DNA of 64,000 bases from the NCBI RefSeq assembly GCF_042643245.1, contig NZ_JBHRSK010000007.1, positions 310,001 to 374,000 on the forward strand. The letters run 5' to 3'. The translations under genes were made by a program, and so were the position numbers. Within the stretch, counting starts at the first letter, position 1. The number at the start of each line of letters is the position of its first letter. The stretch is from Acidimangrovimonas pyrenivorans (GTDB lineage: Bacteria > Pseudomonadota > Alphaproteobacteria > Rhodobacterales > Rhodobacteraceae). This document shows, piece by piece, positions 56,728 to 64,000 of this stretch. The notes beneath the pieces are model-generated. The model was not told the origin of the DNA and did not search any database. It saw only the letters and a program-made list of their open reading frames with translations.

Positions 56728-57642
56728 TCAGAGCGCCTTGGGCGCGCGCTTGGTCAGGCCGAGCTTGGCCCGCACCGCTTCCGGGCCGATCACCTTGGCG
56801 CCCATGTTCTCGACGATCCCCGCGGCCCGCTCGACCAGCTGGGCGTTGGTCGCCAGCACGCCCTTGTCGAGCCACAGGTTGTCCTCGAGCCCGACGCGGA
56901 CATTGCCCCCGGCCAGCACCGAGGCGGCGACATAGGCCATCTGGTTGCGGCCGAGCGAGAAGGCGCTGAAGGTCCAGTCCTCGGGCACGTTGTTGACCAT
57001 CGCCATGAAGGTGTTGAGGTCGTCCGGCGCCCCCCACGGCACGCCCATGCAGAGCTGGACCAGCGCCGGGGCGTCCAGAACGCCCTCCTTCACCAGCTGC
57101 TTGGCGAACCACAGGTGGCCGGTGTCGAAGGCCTCGATCTCGGGCTTGACGCCCAGCTCGGTCATCATCGCCCCCATCGCCCGCAGCATCCCCGGCGTGT
57201 TGGTCATGACGTAATCGGCCTCGGCGAAGTTCATCGTGCCGCAGTCGAGGGTGCAGATCTCGGGCAGGCATTCGGCGACGTGGCGGACGCGTTCGGAGGC
57301 GCCGATCATGTCGGTGCCTTCGGTCACCGGCAGCGGTTGCTCGGTCGGGCCGAAGACCATGTCGCCGCCCATTCCGGCGGTCAGGTTGAGCACGACGTCG
57401 GTATCGGATTCGCGGATCCGGTCGGTGACTTCGCGGTAGAGCGCCGGATCGCGCGACGGCGCACCGGTCTCGGGGTCGCGGACATGACAATGGACCACGG
57501 CGGCCCCGGCGCGGGCGGCGTCGAGCGCGCTCTCGGCGATCTGGGCCGGGCTGCGCGGGACGTGCGGGCTGCGATCCTGGGTGCCGCCCGATCCAGTGAC
57601 GGCGCAGGTGATGAAGACCTCTCGGTTCATGGCAAGCGGCAT
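56728..57642 (-). CDS. BKACE-family beta-keto acid cleavage enzyme (3-dehydrocarnitine cleavage)
   Basis: A 304-residue zinc TIM-barrel enzyme of the BKACE/DUF849 family. Zinc ligands His51 and His53 lie in VVHCHVRDPETG, with Glu in EIEAFDTGH and MGGDMVFGP, VGLEDNLWLDKG as further family motifs. With acetyl-CoA it would cleave 3-dehydrocarnitine to betainyl-CoA and acetoacetate. First gene of the operon, GGAGG 6 bases ahead of the ATG and TATAGT (57676-57671) as a likely -10 box. Divergent from the AraC regulator. Confidence 0.9.
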   Translation of the reverse strand: MPLAMNREVFITCAVTGSGGTQDRSPHVPRSPAQIAESALDAARAGAAVVHCHVRDPETGAPSRDPALYREVTDRIRESDTDVVLNLTAGMGGDMVFGPTEQPLPVTEGTDMIGASERVRHVAECLPEICTLDCGTMNFAEADYVMTNTPGMLRAMGAMMTELGVKPEIEAFDTGHLWFAKQLVKEGVLDAPALVQLCMGVPWGAPDDLNTFMAMVNNVPEDWTFSAFSLGRNQMAYVAASVLAGGNVRVGLEDNLWLDKGVLATNAQLVERAAGIVENMGAKVIGPEAVRAKLGLTKRAPKAL

Positions 57643-57712
57643 GGGTTCCCTCCTTCGTTGGCGCGACTATAGCCGGCTTGCCGCACCCGATTTGACGATA
57701 TACGAAAAAGAT

Positions 57713-58690
57713 ATGGCACAAGACGCAACGATCTTCGCCCGCTCGGACCAGCCGCTGTCGCTGGCGCTGCTGGTGCTGCCGCAGGCCTCGATCCTGACCG
57801 TCGCCTCGACGCTCGACCCGCTGCGCAGCGCCAACCGGCATCTCGGGCGGCAGGCCTTCCGCTGGCGCGTGGTCTCGCCCGACGGCAAGGCGGTGCCGCT
57901 GACCTGCGGGCTGGAACTGCCCTCGGAAGGCACGCTGGCCGATATCGGCGAGACCGACGCGCTGATCGTCATCGCCGGCTTCCGCCAGGCCGAGGTGGCG
58001 ACGCGGCCGCTGATCCGCGAGCTGCGCCGCGTCGCCCATCGCTTCCGGGCGATCGGCGGCATCGATGCCGGCTCCTGGGTGCTGGCCCGGGCCGGGCTGC
58101 TGGATGGCTACGCCGCGACGGTGCATTGGGAGGACCTGGAAGACCTCGCCAACGCCCATCCCGGCGTCGATGTCGTGCCCGACCGTTTCATCGTCTCGCG
58201 CGGGCGGATGACGGCGGGCGGCGCGGCACCGGCCTCGGACATGATGCTGCACCTGATCGGGGCGCGGCACGGACCGGCGATCGCGCTCGAGGTCGCGGCA
58301 TCGTTCATCACCATCGCCCGCAGCGGGGCCGAGCCGCAGGTCAGCCCGCAGCCCGCGCCCTTCCCGCGCCGGCTCGATCCCCGCGTCGCCGCCGCCATCG
58401 CCCGGATGGAGGCCCGGCTGGACGAGCCCGAGCCGGCCGGCGCCGTGGCCCGCGCCATCGGCCTGTCGCCGCGCCGGCTGGAGATGCTGTTCGCCGAGGC
58501 GCTGGGGATGAGCCCCGCCGCCTACGGGCTGAACCTGCGCCTGCAGGCGGCGCGGCGGCTGGTCACCGATACCCGCCATTCGCTGCAGGAGGTCGCGCTG
58601 CGCACCGGCTTCTCCTCGCAATCGGCCTTCTCGCGCGCCTTTCGCCGCCGCTTCGGCCAGAGCCCCTCGGCGCTGCGGCGGGCGGGCTGA
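57713..58690 (+). CDS. cdhR: GATase1-like AraC-family regulator (CdhR-like)
   Basis: A 325-residue regulator: residues 10-190 form a class I glutamine-amidotransferase-like sensor (LALLVLPQASILTVASTLDPLRSANRHLG, GGIDAGSWVLARAGLLDGYAATVHWE; the nucleophile Cys is absent), and residues 225-325 an AraC HTH (LSPRRLEMLFAEALGMSPAAYGLNLRL, EVALRTGFSSQSAFSRAFRRRFGQSPSALR). This is the architecture of CdhR/GbdR, activators of carnitine and betaine catabolism. Divergent from the BKACE gene with a 70-bp gap, so it probably activates that operon. Confidence 0.88.
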   Translation: MAQDATIFARSDQPLSLALLVLPQASILTVASTLDPLRSANRHLGRQAFRWRVVSPDGKAVPLTCGLELPSEGTLADIGETDALIVIAGFRQAEVATRPLIRELRRVAHRFRAIGGIDAGSWVLARAGLLDGYAATVHWEDLEDLANAHPGVDVVPDRFIVSRGRMTAGGAAPASDMMLHLIGARHGPAIALEVAASFITIARSGAEPQVSPQPAPFPRRLDPRVAAAIARMEARLDEPEPAGAVARAIGLSPRRLEMLFAEALGMSPAAYGLNLRLQAARRLVTDTRHSLQEVALRTGFSSQSAFSRAFRRRFGQSPSALRRAG

Positions 58691-58809
58691 GCGGCCGCGC
58701 GGATGAGCGATTGAACAAGGGCAGCGCCCGGCCCGTCCGGGGCGGCTACGAGCGGTGCGGTTCGGTCGTCAAAGCCCCGGCGGCGCGCGCTTTGCACCCC
58801 CTCGCCAAC

Positions 58810-58870
58810 AGCGCCCGCCCCGGTGGGGGACGGGTCGGGCGCTGCCCGGCGTAAACGCCGGGCGAAACAG
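58810..58870. repeat. Two-hairpin dispersed repeat (copy 3 of 3)
   Basis: GCGCCCG / CGGGCGC (58811-58817 with 58836-58842) around CCCC-GGT-GGGG, then GCCCGGCG-TAAA-CGCCGGGC (58844-58863) and GAAACAG. It is near-identical in plan to the copies at 27629 and 50272. It follows cdhR and precedes lldD in the 277-bp gap. Confidence 0.87.
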
Positions 58871-58925
58871 TTGGGAAGAGTTGCCTCGCCCCGTCCGCTC
58901 GAAGTCATTGCGCAAACCGGCATTG

Positions 58926-58948
58926 ATTGGTAACCGCTTTTTACCAAT
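58926..58948. promoter_or_regulatory. ATTGGTAA/TTACCAAT inverted repeat upstream of lldD
   Basis: Perfect 8-bp arms with a 7-bp spacer end 19 bp before the lldD start. GntR-type lactate regulators bind TTGGTnnnACCAA-like sites with a shorter spacer, so assignment to LldR is tentative. Confidence 0.5.
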
Positions 58949-58967
58949 CCTCGCGAAAGGCCAGGCC

Positions 58968-60131
58968 ATGCCCGTCATCACCAATATCGCCGATCTCAAG
59001 GACCTGCACCGCCGGCGCACGCCGAAGATGTTCTACGACTATGCCGAGAGCGGCAGCTATACCGAGCAGACCTTCCGCGAGAACACGACCGATTTCGAGA
59101 AGCTGCGCCTGCGCCAGAAGGTGGCGGTCGACATGTCCGGCCGGACCACGGAAAGCGAGATGATCGGCCGCAAGGTGGCGATGCCGGTGGCGCTGGCGCC
59201 GGTCGGCCTGACCGGGATGCAGCGCGCCGACGGCGAGATCAAGGCGGCCAGGGCGGCCGAGAAGTTCGGCGTGCCCTTCACCCTGTCGACGATGTCGATC
59301 TGCTCGATCGAGGATGTCGCCGCCCACACCACGAAACCGTTCTGGTTCCAGCTCTACGTCATGCGCGACTGGGAGTTCGTCGAGGCGATCCTTGAACGGG
59401 CCAGGAAGGCGGGCTGCGACGCGCTGGTGCTGACGCTCGACCTGCAGATCCTCGGCCAGCGCCACAAGGACCTCAAGAACGGCCTCTCGGCGCCGCCGAA
59501 GATGACCCTGCCGACGATGATCAACCTCGCCACCAAGTGGCAATGGGGGCTCGAGATGCTGGCCACCAAGCGCCGCTTCTTCGGCAATATCGTCGGCCAT
59601 GCCAAGGGCGTCGGCGACGCCTCGTCGCTGTTCAGCTGGACCGCCGAGCAGTTCGACCCCAAGCTCGACTGGGACAAGATCGCCCGCATCCGCGACATGT
59701 GGGGCGGCAAGCTGATCCTCAAGGGCGTGCTGGACGAGGAGGACGCCCGGATCTGCGCCGATTTCGGCGCCGACGCGCTGATCGTTTCGAACCATGGCGG
59801 CCGCCAGCTCGACGGCGCCCTGTCCTCGATCCGGATGCTGCCGCGCATCGTCCGCGCCGTCGGCAAGGACATCGAGGTCCATATGGACAGCGGCATCCGC
59901 TCGGGCCAGGACGTGCTCAAGGCGCTCGCGCTCGGCGCCAAGGGCACCTATATCGGCCGCGCCTTCATCTACGGCCTCGGCGCGATGGGGGAAGAGGGCG
60001 TGACCAAGGCGCTCGAGGTGATCCAGAAGGAGCTCGACATCTCGATGGCGCTGTGCGGCGAGCGCGACGTCAAGGAGCTACGGCACGAGAACCTGCTGGT
60101 GCCGGCGGATTTCGAGGGCGACTGGGTCTGA
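58968..60131 (+). CDS. lldD: FMN-dependent L-lactate dehydrogenase
   Basis: A 387-residue FMN alpha-hydroxyacid dehydrogenase of the L-lactate:quinone type. FMN-barrel motifs: TLSTMSICSIEDVAA, WFQLYVMRDWEFV, LILKGVLDEEDA, and catalytic His in SNHGGRQLDGA, then HMDSGIRSGQDVLKALALGAKGTYIGRAF. It is full length and begins MPVITNIADLKDLHRRR. Electrons probably go to the quinone pool. No lactate permease is adjacent. A GC-rich hairpin follows. Confidence 0.93.
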   Translation: MPVITNIADLKDLHRRRTPKMFYDYAESGSYTEQTFRENTTDFEKLRLRQKVAVDMSGRTTESEMIGRKVAMPVALAPVGLTGMQRADGEIKAARAAEKFGVPFTLSTMSICSIEDVAAHTTKPFWFQLYVMRDWEFVEAILERARKAGCDALVLTLDLQILGQRHKDLKNGLSAPPKMTLPTMINLATKWQWGLEMLATKRRFFGNIVGHAKGVGDASSLFSWTAEQFDPKLDWDKIARIRDMWGGKLILKGVLDEEDARICADFGADALIVSNHGGRQLDGALSSIRMLPRIVRAVGKDIEVHMDSGIRSGQDVLKALALGAKGTYIGRAFIYGLGAMGEEGVTKALEVIQKELDISMALCGERDVKELRHENLLVPADFEGDWV

Positions 60132-60153
60132 GGACCGCCGGGCCTTCGAGGAC

Positions 60154-60188
60154 GCGGCGCCGCGCCTTCCGCGCCCGGCGCCGCTTTC
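60154..60188 (+). terminator. GC-rich hairpin after lldD
   Basis: GCGGCGCCG / CGGCGCCGC (60154-60162 with 60176-60184) has a 13-base loop and is followed by TTTCGCCC. A probable terminator, weaker than the rplY one. Confidence 0.55.
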
Positions 60189-60281
60189 GCCCTTCCCTTC
60201 GCGGCGAATCTCCCCTATAGGCCTGCCTTCGTGGCCATGCACCCTTGGAGGATGGCCATCTGCAACCAATGGAGACCTCAA

Positions 60282-60917
60282 ATGGCTGGCAAGATCCCTG
60301 ATCTTAACGCCGAGGTACGGACGGGGACAGGCAAGGGGGCCGCTCGTCAAGCTCGTCGTGAGGGCTACGTACCCGGTATCGTTTATGGTGGCGGCGTCGA
60401 TCCGCTTCCCATCAACCTGGAATTCAACCCGCTGCTGACCCGGCTGCGCGCCGGTCGCTTCCTGTCGACCCTGTTCAACCTCAAGGTTCCGGGCCAGGAC
60501 GACGTCCGCGTCATCTGCCGCGGCGTTCAGCGCGACGTGGTCAAGGATCTGCCGACGCATGTCGATTTCATGCGCCTGCACCGGACCTCGCGGATCAACC
60601 TCTTCATCCATGTCGAGTTCGAAGGCCACGACACCGCGCCGGGCCTCAAGCGCGGCGGCACGCTGGTCGTGGTGCGCCCCGAAGTCGAGCTGGAAGTGAC
60701 CGCGGGCGACATCCCGGAGATGCTGACCGTCGACCTGACCGGCCGCGATATCGGCGATGTCATCCACATCAACGATATCGAGCTGCCGAAAGGCGCCAAG
60801 CCGACCATCGACCGCAACTTCGTCATCGCCAACATCGCGGCCCCGTCGGGCCTGAAGGCGAGCGACGAGGGCGAAGAAGGTGAAGGCGGCGAAGAGGGCG
60901 CGGCCGCCGAGGAGTGA
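60282..60917 (+). CDS. rplY: 50S ribosomal protein L25/Ctc
   Basis: A 211-residue L25 of the Ctc type, with the 5S rRNA-binding N domain (MAGKIPDLNAEVRTGTGKGAARQARREGYVPGIVYGGG) and the C-terminal TL5 domain. An acidic Glu/Gly tail (EGEEGEGGEEGAAAEE) ends it. ATG at 60282 has GGAGA ahead; an in-frame ATG at 60231 lies in the leader. pth, its usual partner, is not next to it. TATAGG at 60215-60220 could be a -10 box. Confidence 0.95.
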   Translation: MAGKIPDLNAEVRTGTGKGAARQARREGYVPGIVYGGGVDPLPINLEFNPLLTRLRAGRFLSTLFNLKVPGQDDVRVICRGVQRDVVKDLPTHVDFMRLHRTSRINLFIHVEFEGHDTAPGLKRGGTLVVVRPEVELEVTAGDIPEMLTVDLTGRDIGDVIHINDIELPKGAKPTIDRNFVIANIAAPSGLKASDEGEEGEGGEEGAAAEE

Positions 60918-60950
60918 TCCCCGGCCCTTCGATCCTCGAAGCGATTGCGA

Positions 60951-60983
60951 ACGCGGCGCCCCCGGGCGCCGCGTTTTGCTTTT
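60951..60983 (+). terminator. Rho-independent terminator of rplY
   Basis: ACGCGGCGCC-CCCG-GGCGCCGCGT is a perfect 10-bp hairpin followed by TTTGCTTTTG. Confidence 0.88.
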
Positions 60984-61104
60984 GCCCGTTTTGCTTTTGC
61001 CGGTGCAGTTGGCCCCCATTCCGCTTCTTCGGACCCTTCCCGACCCTGCTGCCAGGCACCGCAGCCGCGGGGCGCAGCAGCGCAGGGCGGCAACGCCCCC
61101 CGGC

Positions 61105-62220
61105 TCACCCCGGTTCCAGGTCGGCGGCGATCGCCCGCGCTTCCTGCGAGATGGTCCGCAGCTGGCCGTTCGGCGTCGCCCGGTAGGAGCAGAAATAGAG
61201 CCCCGGCGCCGCCGACCGTCCGCCCGAGGCCAGCGGCCGGCCGAGCGCATCGAGCGCCGGGCTGTCGCGGCCCAGGATCGGGCGCAGGTCGACCTCGTAG
61301 CCGGTGGCCAGCATCAGCGCGTCGTAATGCGCGCGAACGCCGTCGGTGAAGGTGATCTCGTCGCCGACGATGCGGGCGATGCCGGGGCGGACGCCGATGA
61401 CCCCGTCGCGGATCTTGGCCAGGGTGCCGGTATCGATCAGCGGCACCCGCCCGTCCTCGCGCACCTGCGCCACCGGCCCCTTCGCCGCCTTGCGCAGCCC
61501 GTAGCGGCCGTAATCCCCCATCGCCAGGGTCAGCAGCGGCGCGGTGATCGCATCCGCCACGCGGTAGGGCAGGATCTTCTGCAGCAGGCCCAGGCTGACG
61601 ATGGGGATCCCGAACAGTTCTTTCGGCAGCAGGTTGACCGGGCGCCGGACGACGATATCGACCTCGCGCCCCGCCTCGGCCAGGTCGAGCGCGATCTCGC
61701 CGCCGGAATTGCCGAAGCCGACCACCAGCACCCGCCGCCCGGCGACGCTGTCCGGCCGGCGATAGGAGGAGGAATGCAGCATCGGGCCGGGAAAGCTCTC
61801 GAGTCCCGGCCAGGTCGGCCAATGCGGCCGGTCGGCCAGCCCGGTGGCGAAGATCACCGCCTCCGCCTCGGCCTCGGCGCCGCCGCCGGCATGGCGGACA
61901 TACCAGCCGGCGCCCTCGCGGCGCACCGCGCGCACCTCGGCGCCGAAGACCGGGGCGATAGCGAAGTGATCGGCATAACGCTCAAGGTAGTCGATGACCT
62001 GCGCCCGCGACGGGTAGCGCGGGAAATCGTCCGGCATCGGCAGATACGGCAGGCCAGAGCGCGATTTCGGCGTATGCAGGTGGAGCCGGTCGTAATGGCC
62101 GTGCCAGGCGGCGCCGACGCGATCGGCGCGCTCGAACACCGTGACCGCGTGCCCCGCCTGACCGGCGCAGGCGGCGGCGGCCAACCCCGCCGGCCCCGCC
62201 CCGATCACGATGACCCGCAT
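61105..62220 (-). CDS. Flavin-containing monooxygenase-like NAD(P)/FAD oxidoreductase
   Basis: A 371-residue class B monooxygenase-like flavoprotein. FAD motif VIGAGPAGLAAA at 5-16, FMO-type HLHTPKSRSGLPY, the FATGLADRPHWP block and the second NADP motif VVGFGNSGGEIALDL, with a C-terminal GLYFCSYRATPNGQLRTIS. It resembles YUC/CzcO-type proteins of bacteria. Substrate unknown; amine oxidation is possible in this quaternary-amine-rich region but not shown. Confidence 0.85.
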   Translation of the reverse strand: MRVIVIGAGPAGLAAAACAGQAGHAVTVFERADRVGAAWHGHYDRLHLHTPKSRSGLPYLPMPDDFPRYPSRAQVIDYLERYADHFAIAPVFGAEVRAVRREGAGWYVRHAGGGAEAEAEAVIFATGLADRPHWPTWPGLESFPGPMLHSSSYRRPDSVAGRRVLVVGFGNSGGEIALDLAEAGREVDIVVRRPVNLLPKELFGIPIVSLGLLQKILPYRVADAITAPLLTLAMGDYGRYGLRKAAKGPVAQVREDGRVPLIDTGTLAKIRDGVIGVRPGIARIVGDEITFTDGVRAHYDALMLATGYEVDLRPILGRDSPALDALGRPLASGGRSAAPGLYFCSYRATPNGQLRTISQEARAIAADLEPG

Positions 62221-62345
62221 TCCGCTCTCCCTGCCCGATCATAGTCTTTCGTATAGGCTAGCACGGCACAGCGCGATCCGGCGCGCCCTAAATCGCCTGA
62301 ATAACGGGATTTTTCCCAGTGGCCCCGGCAGTTGCCCGGAAACGT

Positions 62346-64000
62346 TCAGAAAAAACTCTGCGGATCGATATCGACGCTGAGCCGAAGATTCGCCGGGGGC
62401 TTGAGCTGGGCCAGCCAGCGCGCCAGCGCCGGTTGCAGCGCCGCGCCCTTCGCCGCCTTGACCAGCAGACGGACCCGGTGGCGGCCGCGAATCCGGGCGA
62501 TCGGCGCCGGCGCCGGACCGAAGAGCTGGGCCCCGATGGCGCGCAGCGGGGCGTCGCGGCGGGCGAGCTCGTTGCCGAAGTCGAACGCCTCCTGCAGGTT
62601 CGGCGAGGACAGCACGATGCCGGCCATCCGGCCGTAGGGCGGCATGCCGGCGGCCTCGCGCTCGGCCGCCTCGGCGCGCCAGAAGCCCTCCTCGTCGCCC
62701 GACAGGATGGCGCGGATCACCGGGTGCTCGGGCTGCCAGGTCTGCAGCAGCGCCTCGCCCGGGCGCTCGGCCCGGCCGGCCCGGCCGGCGACCTGGCGCA
62801 TCAGCTGGAAGGTGCGCTCGGCCGCGCGCAGGTCGCTGCCCTGAAGCCCGAGATCGGCGTCGATGACGCCGACCAGCGTCAGCAGCGGGAAGTTGTGGCC
62901 CTTGGCGACCAGCTGGGTGCCGATGATGATGTCGGCCGCGCCCTCGGCGATGGCCTCGATCTGCGCCTTCAGCGCCCGGGCCGAGCCGAACAGGTCCGAG
63001 GACAGCACCGCGACCCGGGCCTCGGGGAAGAGCTCGGTGACTTCCTCGCCCAGCCGCTCGACCCCGGGGCCGACCGGCGCCAGCTTGCCCTCGACGCCGC
63101 AGGAGGGGCAGGCCTCGGGCATCGGCTTGGTCTCGCCGCATTGGTGGCAGACCAGGCGCTTGAGGAAGCGGTGCTCGACCATCCGGGCGTCGCAATGCTC
63201 GCAGGCGATCTGGTGGCCGCAGGCCCGGCAGATCGTCACCGGCGCATAGCCGCGGCGGTTGAGGAACAGCAGCGCCTGTTCCTTGGCCTGCAGCCGCGCC
63301 CTGACCGCCTTCTGCAGCTCGGGCGAGATCCAGCGATTGGCCGGCAACCCGGCCTCGCGCATGTCGATCGCCCGCATCTCGGGCAGCTCCGAGGCGCCGA
63401 AGCGCGACGCCAGGTCGAGCCGCCGGTACTTCCCGGCCTCGGCATTGGCCCAGGTCTCGAGGCTCGGCGTCGCCGAGGCCAGGATCACCTGCGCCGAGGC
63501 CAGCGAGGCCCGCAGCACCGCCATGTCGCGGGCGTTGTAGAGGACGCCGTCCTCCTGCTTGTAGGAAGTGTCGTGCTCCTCGTCGACGACGATCAACCCG
63601 AGGTCGCGGAACGGCAGGAACAGGGCCGAGCGGGCACCGACCACGAGCTGCGCGCCGCCCTGCCCGACCATCCGCCACAGCCGCCGCCGCTCGGTCTGGG
63701 TGACGCCGGAATGCCATTCCGCCGGCCGGGCGCCGAAGCGGTCCTCGACCCTTGCGAGGAAACCGGCGGTGAGCGCGATCTCGGGCAGCAGCACCAGCGC
63801 CTGCCGGCCCTTCTTCAGGCATTCGGCGACGGCTTCGAGATAGACCTCGGTCTTGCCCGATCCCGTCACGCCCTTGAGCAGCGTGGTGCCGTAGCGCCCC
63901 GCGGCGACGCCCTGGCGCAGGCTTTCGGAGGCGGCGGCCTGGTCGGCGGTCAGCTCGCGTCCCGGCAACTCGGGGTCGAGATGCGGGTAAGGCAGGTCGC
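62346..64000 (-). CDS. priA: Primosomal protein N' (replication restart helicase), 5' part beyond the window
   Basis: The C-terminal 550 or so residues of PriA, the 3'-5' helicase that reloads the replisome at stalled forks. Walker A GVTGSGKT, DEEHD Walker B, LASATPSLET and the Cys4-Cys4 zinc clusters (CRACGHQIACEHCDARM, CHQCGETKPMPEACPSCG) are present, followed by GTQLVAKGHNFP, QVAGRAGRAERPG and the C-terminal domain. The frame continues upstream of 64000 (DLPYPHLDPELPGREL), so the N-terminal DNA-binding domain is outside. Confidence 0.95.
   Translation of the reverse strand, partial: DLPYPHLDPELPGRELTADQAAASESLRQGVAAGRYGTTLLKGVTGSGKTEVYLEAVAECLKKGRQALVLLPEIALTAGFLARVEDRFGARPAEWHSGVTQTERRRLWRMVGQGGAQLVVGARSALFLPFRDLGLIVVDEEHDTSYKQEDGVLYNARDMAVLRASLASAQVILASATPSLETWANAEAGKYRRLDLASRFGASELPEMRAIDMREAGLPANRWISPELQKAVRARLQAKEQALLFLNRRGYAPVTICRACGHQIACEHCDARMVEHRFLKRLVCHQCGETKPMPEACPSCGVEGKLAPVGPGVERLGEEVTELFPEARVAVLSSDLFGSARALKAQIEAIAEGAADIIIGTQLVAKGHNFPLLTLVGVIDADLGLQGSDLRAAERTFQLMRQVAGRAGRAERPGEALLQTWQPEHPVIRAILSGDEEGFWRAEAAEREAAGMPPYGRMAGIVLSSPNLQEAFDFGNELARRDAPLRAIGAQLFGPAPAPIARIRGRHRVRLLVKAAKGAALQPALARWLAQLKPPANLRLSVDIDPQSFF

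Overview
The window is ordinary chromosomal DNA of a high-GC alphaproteobacterium, most likely a member of the Rhodobacterales (Rhodobacter/Paracoccus/Roseobacter type). Pointers are a class I (archaeal-type) lysyl-tRNA synthetase, a PccR-type ScfR regulator with TTTGCAAA operators near pccB, a rhizobial/roseobacter-type choline dehydrogenase, dense coding with many ATGA/TGATG overlaps, and intergenic hairpin repeats of uniform style. I see no rRNA, tRNA, CRISPR array, insertion sequence or integrase. Both edges cut genes: pccB loses its last one or two codons on the left, and priA lacks its N-terminal part on the right.

Left part (1-9.6 kb): pccB (propionyl-CoA carboxylase beta subunit) and its regulator pccR are separated by a proline-racemase-family enzyme and a Bcr/CflA exporter. 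A CoxG-like protein and a DUF465 protein follow. Then comes a minus-strand betI - glutathione transferase - betA group (choline oxidation). Divergent from betI is a plus-strand choX - alpha/beta-hydrolase - choW - choV operon (choline/quaternary amine uptake), with a BetI-like palindrome between the two.

Middle (13-50 kb): mostly housekeeping and transport. It holds two EamA exporters, a DinB-like gene broken by an in-frame amber codon, yebC, an SLC13/RCK transporter, a YmdB-type phosphodiesterase, a 2Fe-2S ferredoxin and an M20 amidohydrolase. It also holds pstSCAB without phoU, a ycjX/DUF697 pair, truA, an acs-adk pair (AMP producer and AMP recycler), a tailspike-like beta-helix protein, lysyl-tRNA synthetase and trkH. 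A PepSY/cytochrome b561 pair, ettA flanked by two secreted unknowns of lower GC, a MarR-GNAT fusion, nadD, a PBP4-type D,D-carboxypeptidase and a cold-shock gene complete it.

Right part (50-64 kb): a minus-strand quaternary-amine catabolic cluster reads, in transcription order, BKACE (3-dehydrocarnitine cleavage), a PhnZ-like HD-domain protein, an L-carnitine dehydrogenase-thioesterase fusion, acyl-CoA dehydrogenase, an ADP-forming acyl-CoA synthetase and an enoyl-CoA hydratase. A CdhR-like AraC regulator is divergent from it. Together these could take gamma-butyrobetaine or carnitine to glycine betaine plus acetoacetate, which complements the choline genes at 6.6-13.5 kb. lldD, rplY, a flavin monooxygenase-like gene and priA close the window.

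The main observations that need checking are the HD-domain putative diiron oxygenase inside the carnitine operon, the split pccB/pccR regulon with TTTGCAAA sites, two families of dispersed intergenic hairpin repeats, the amber-interrupted DinB gene, and unusual operon partners (GST with betA, hydrolase with choXWV, adk with acs).
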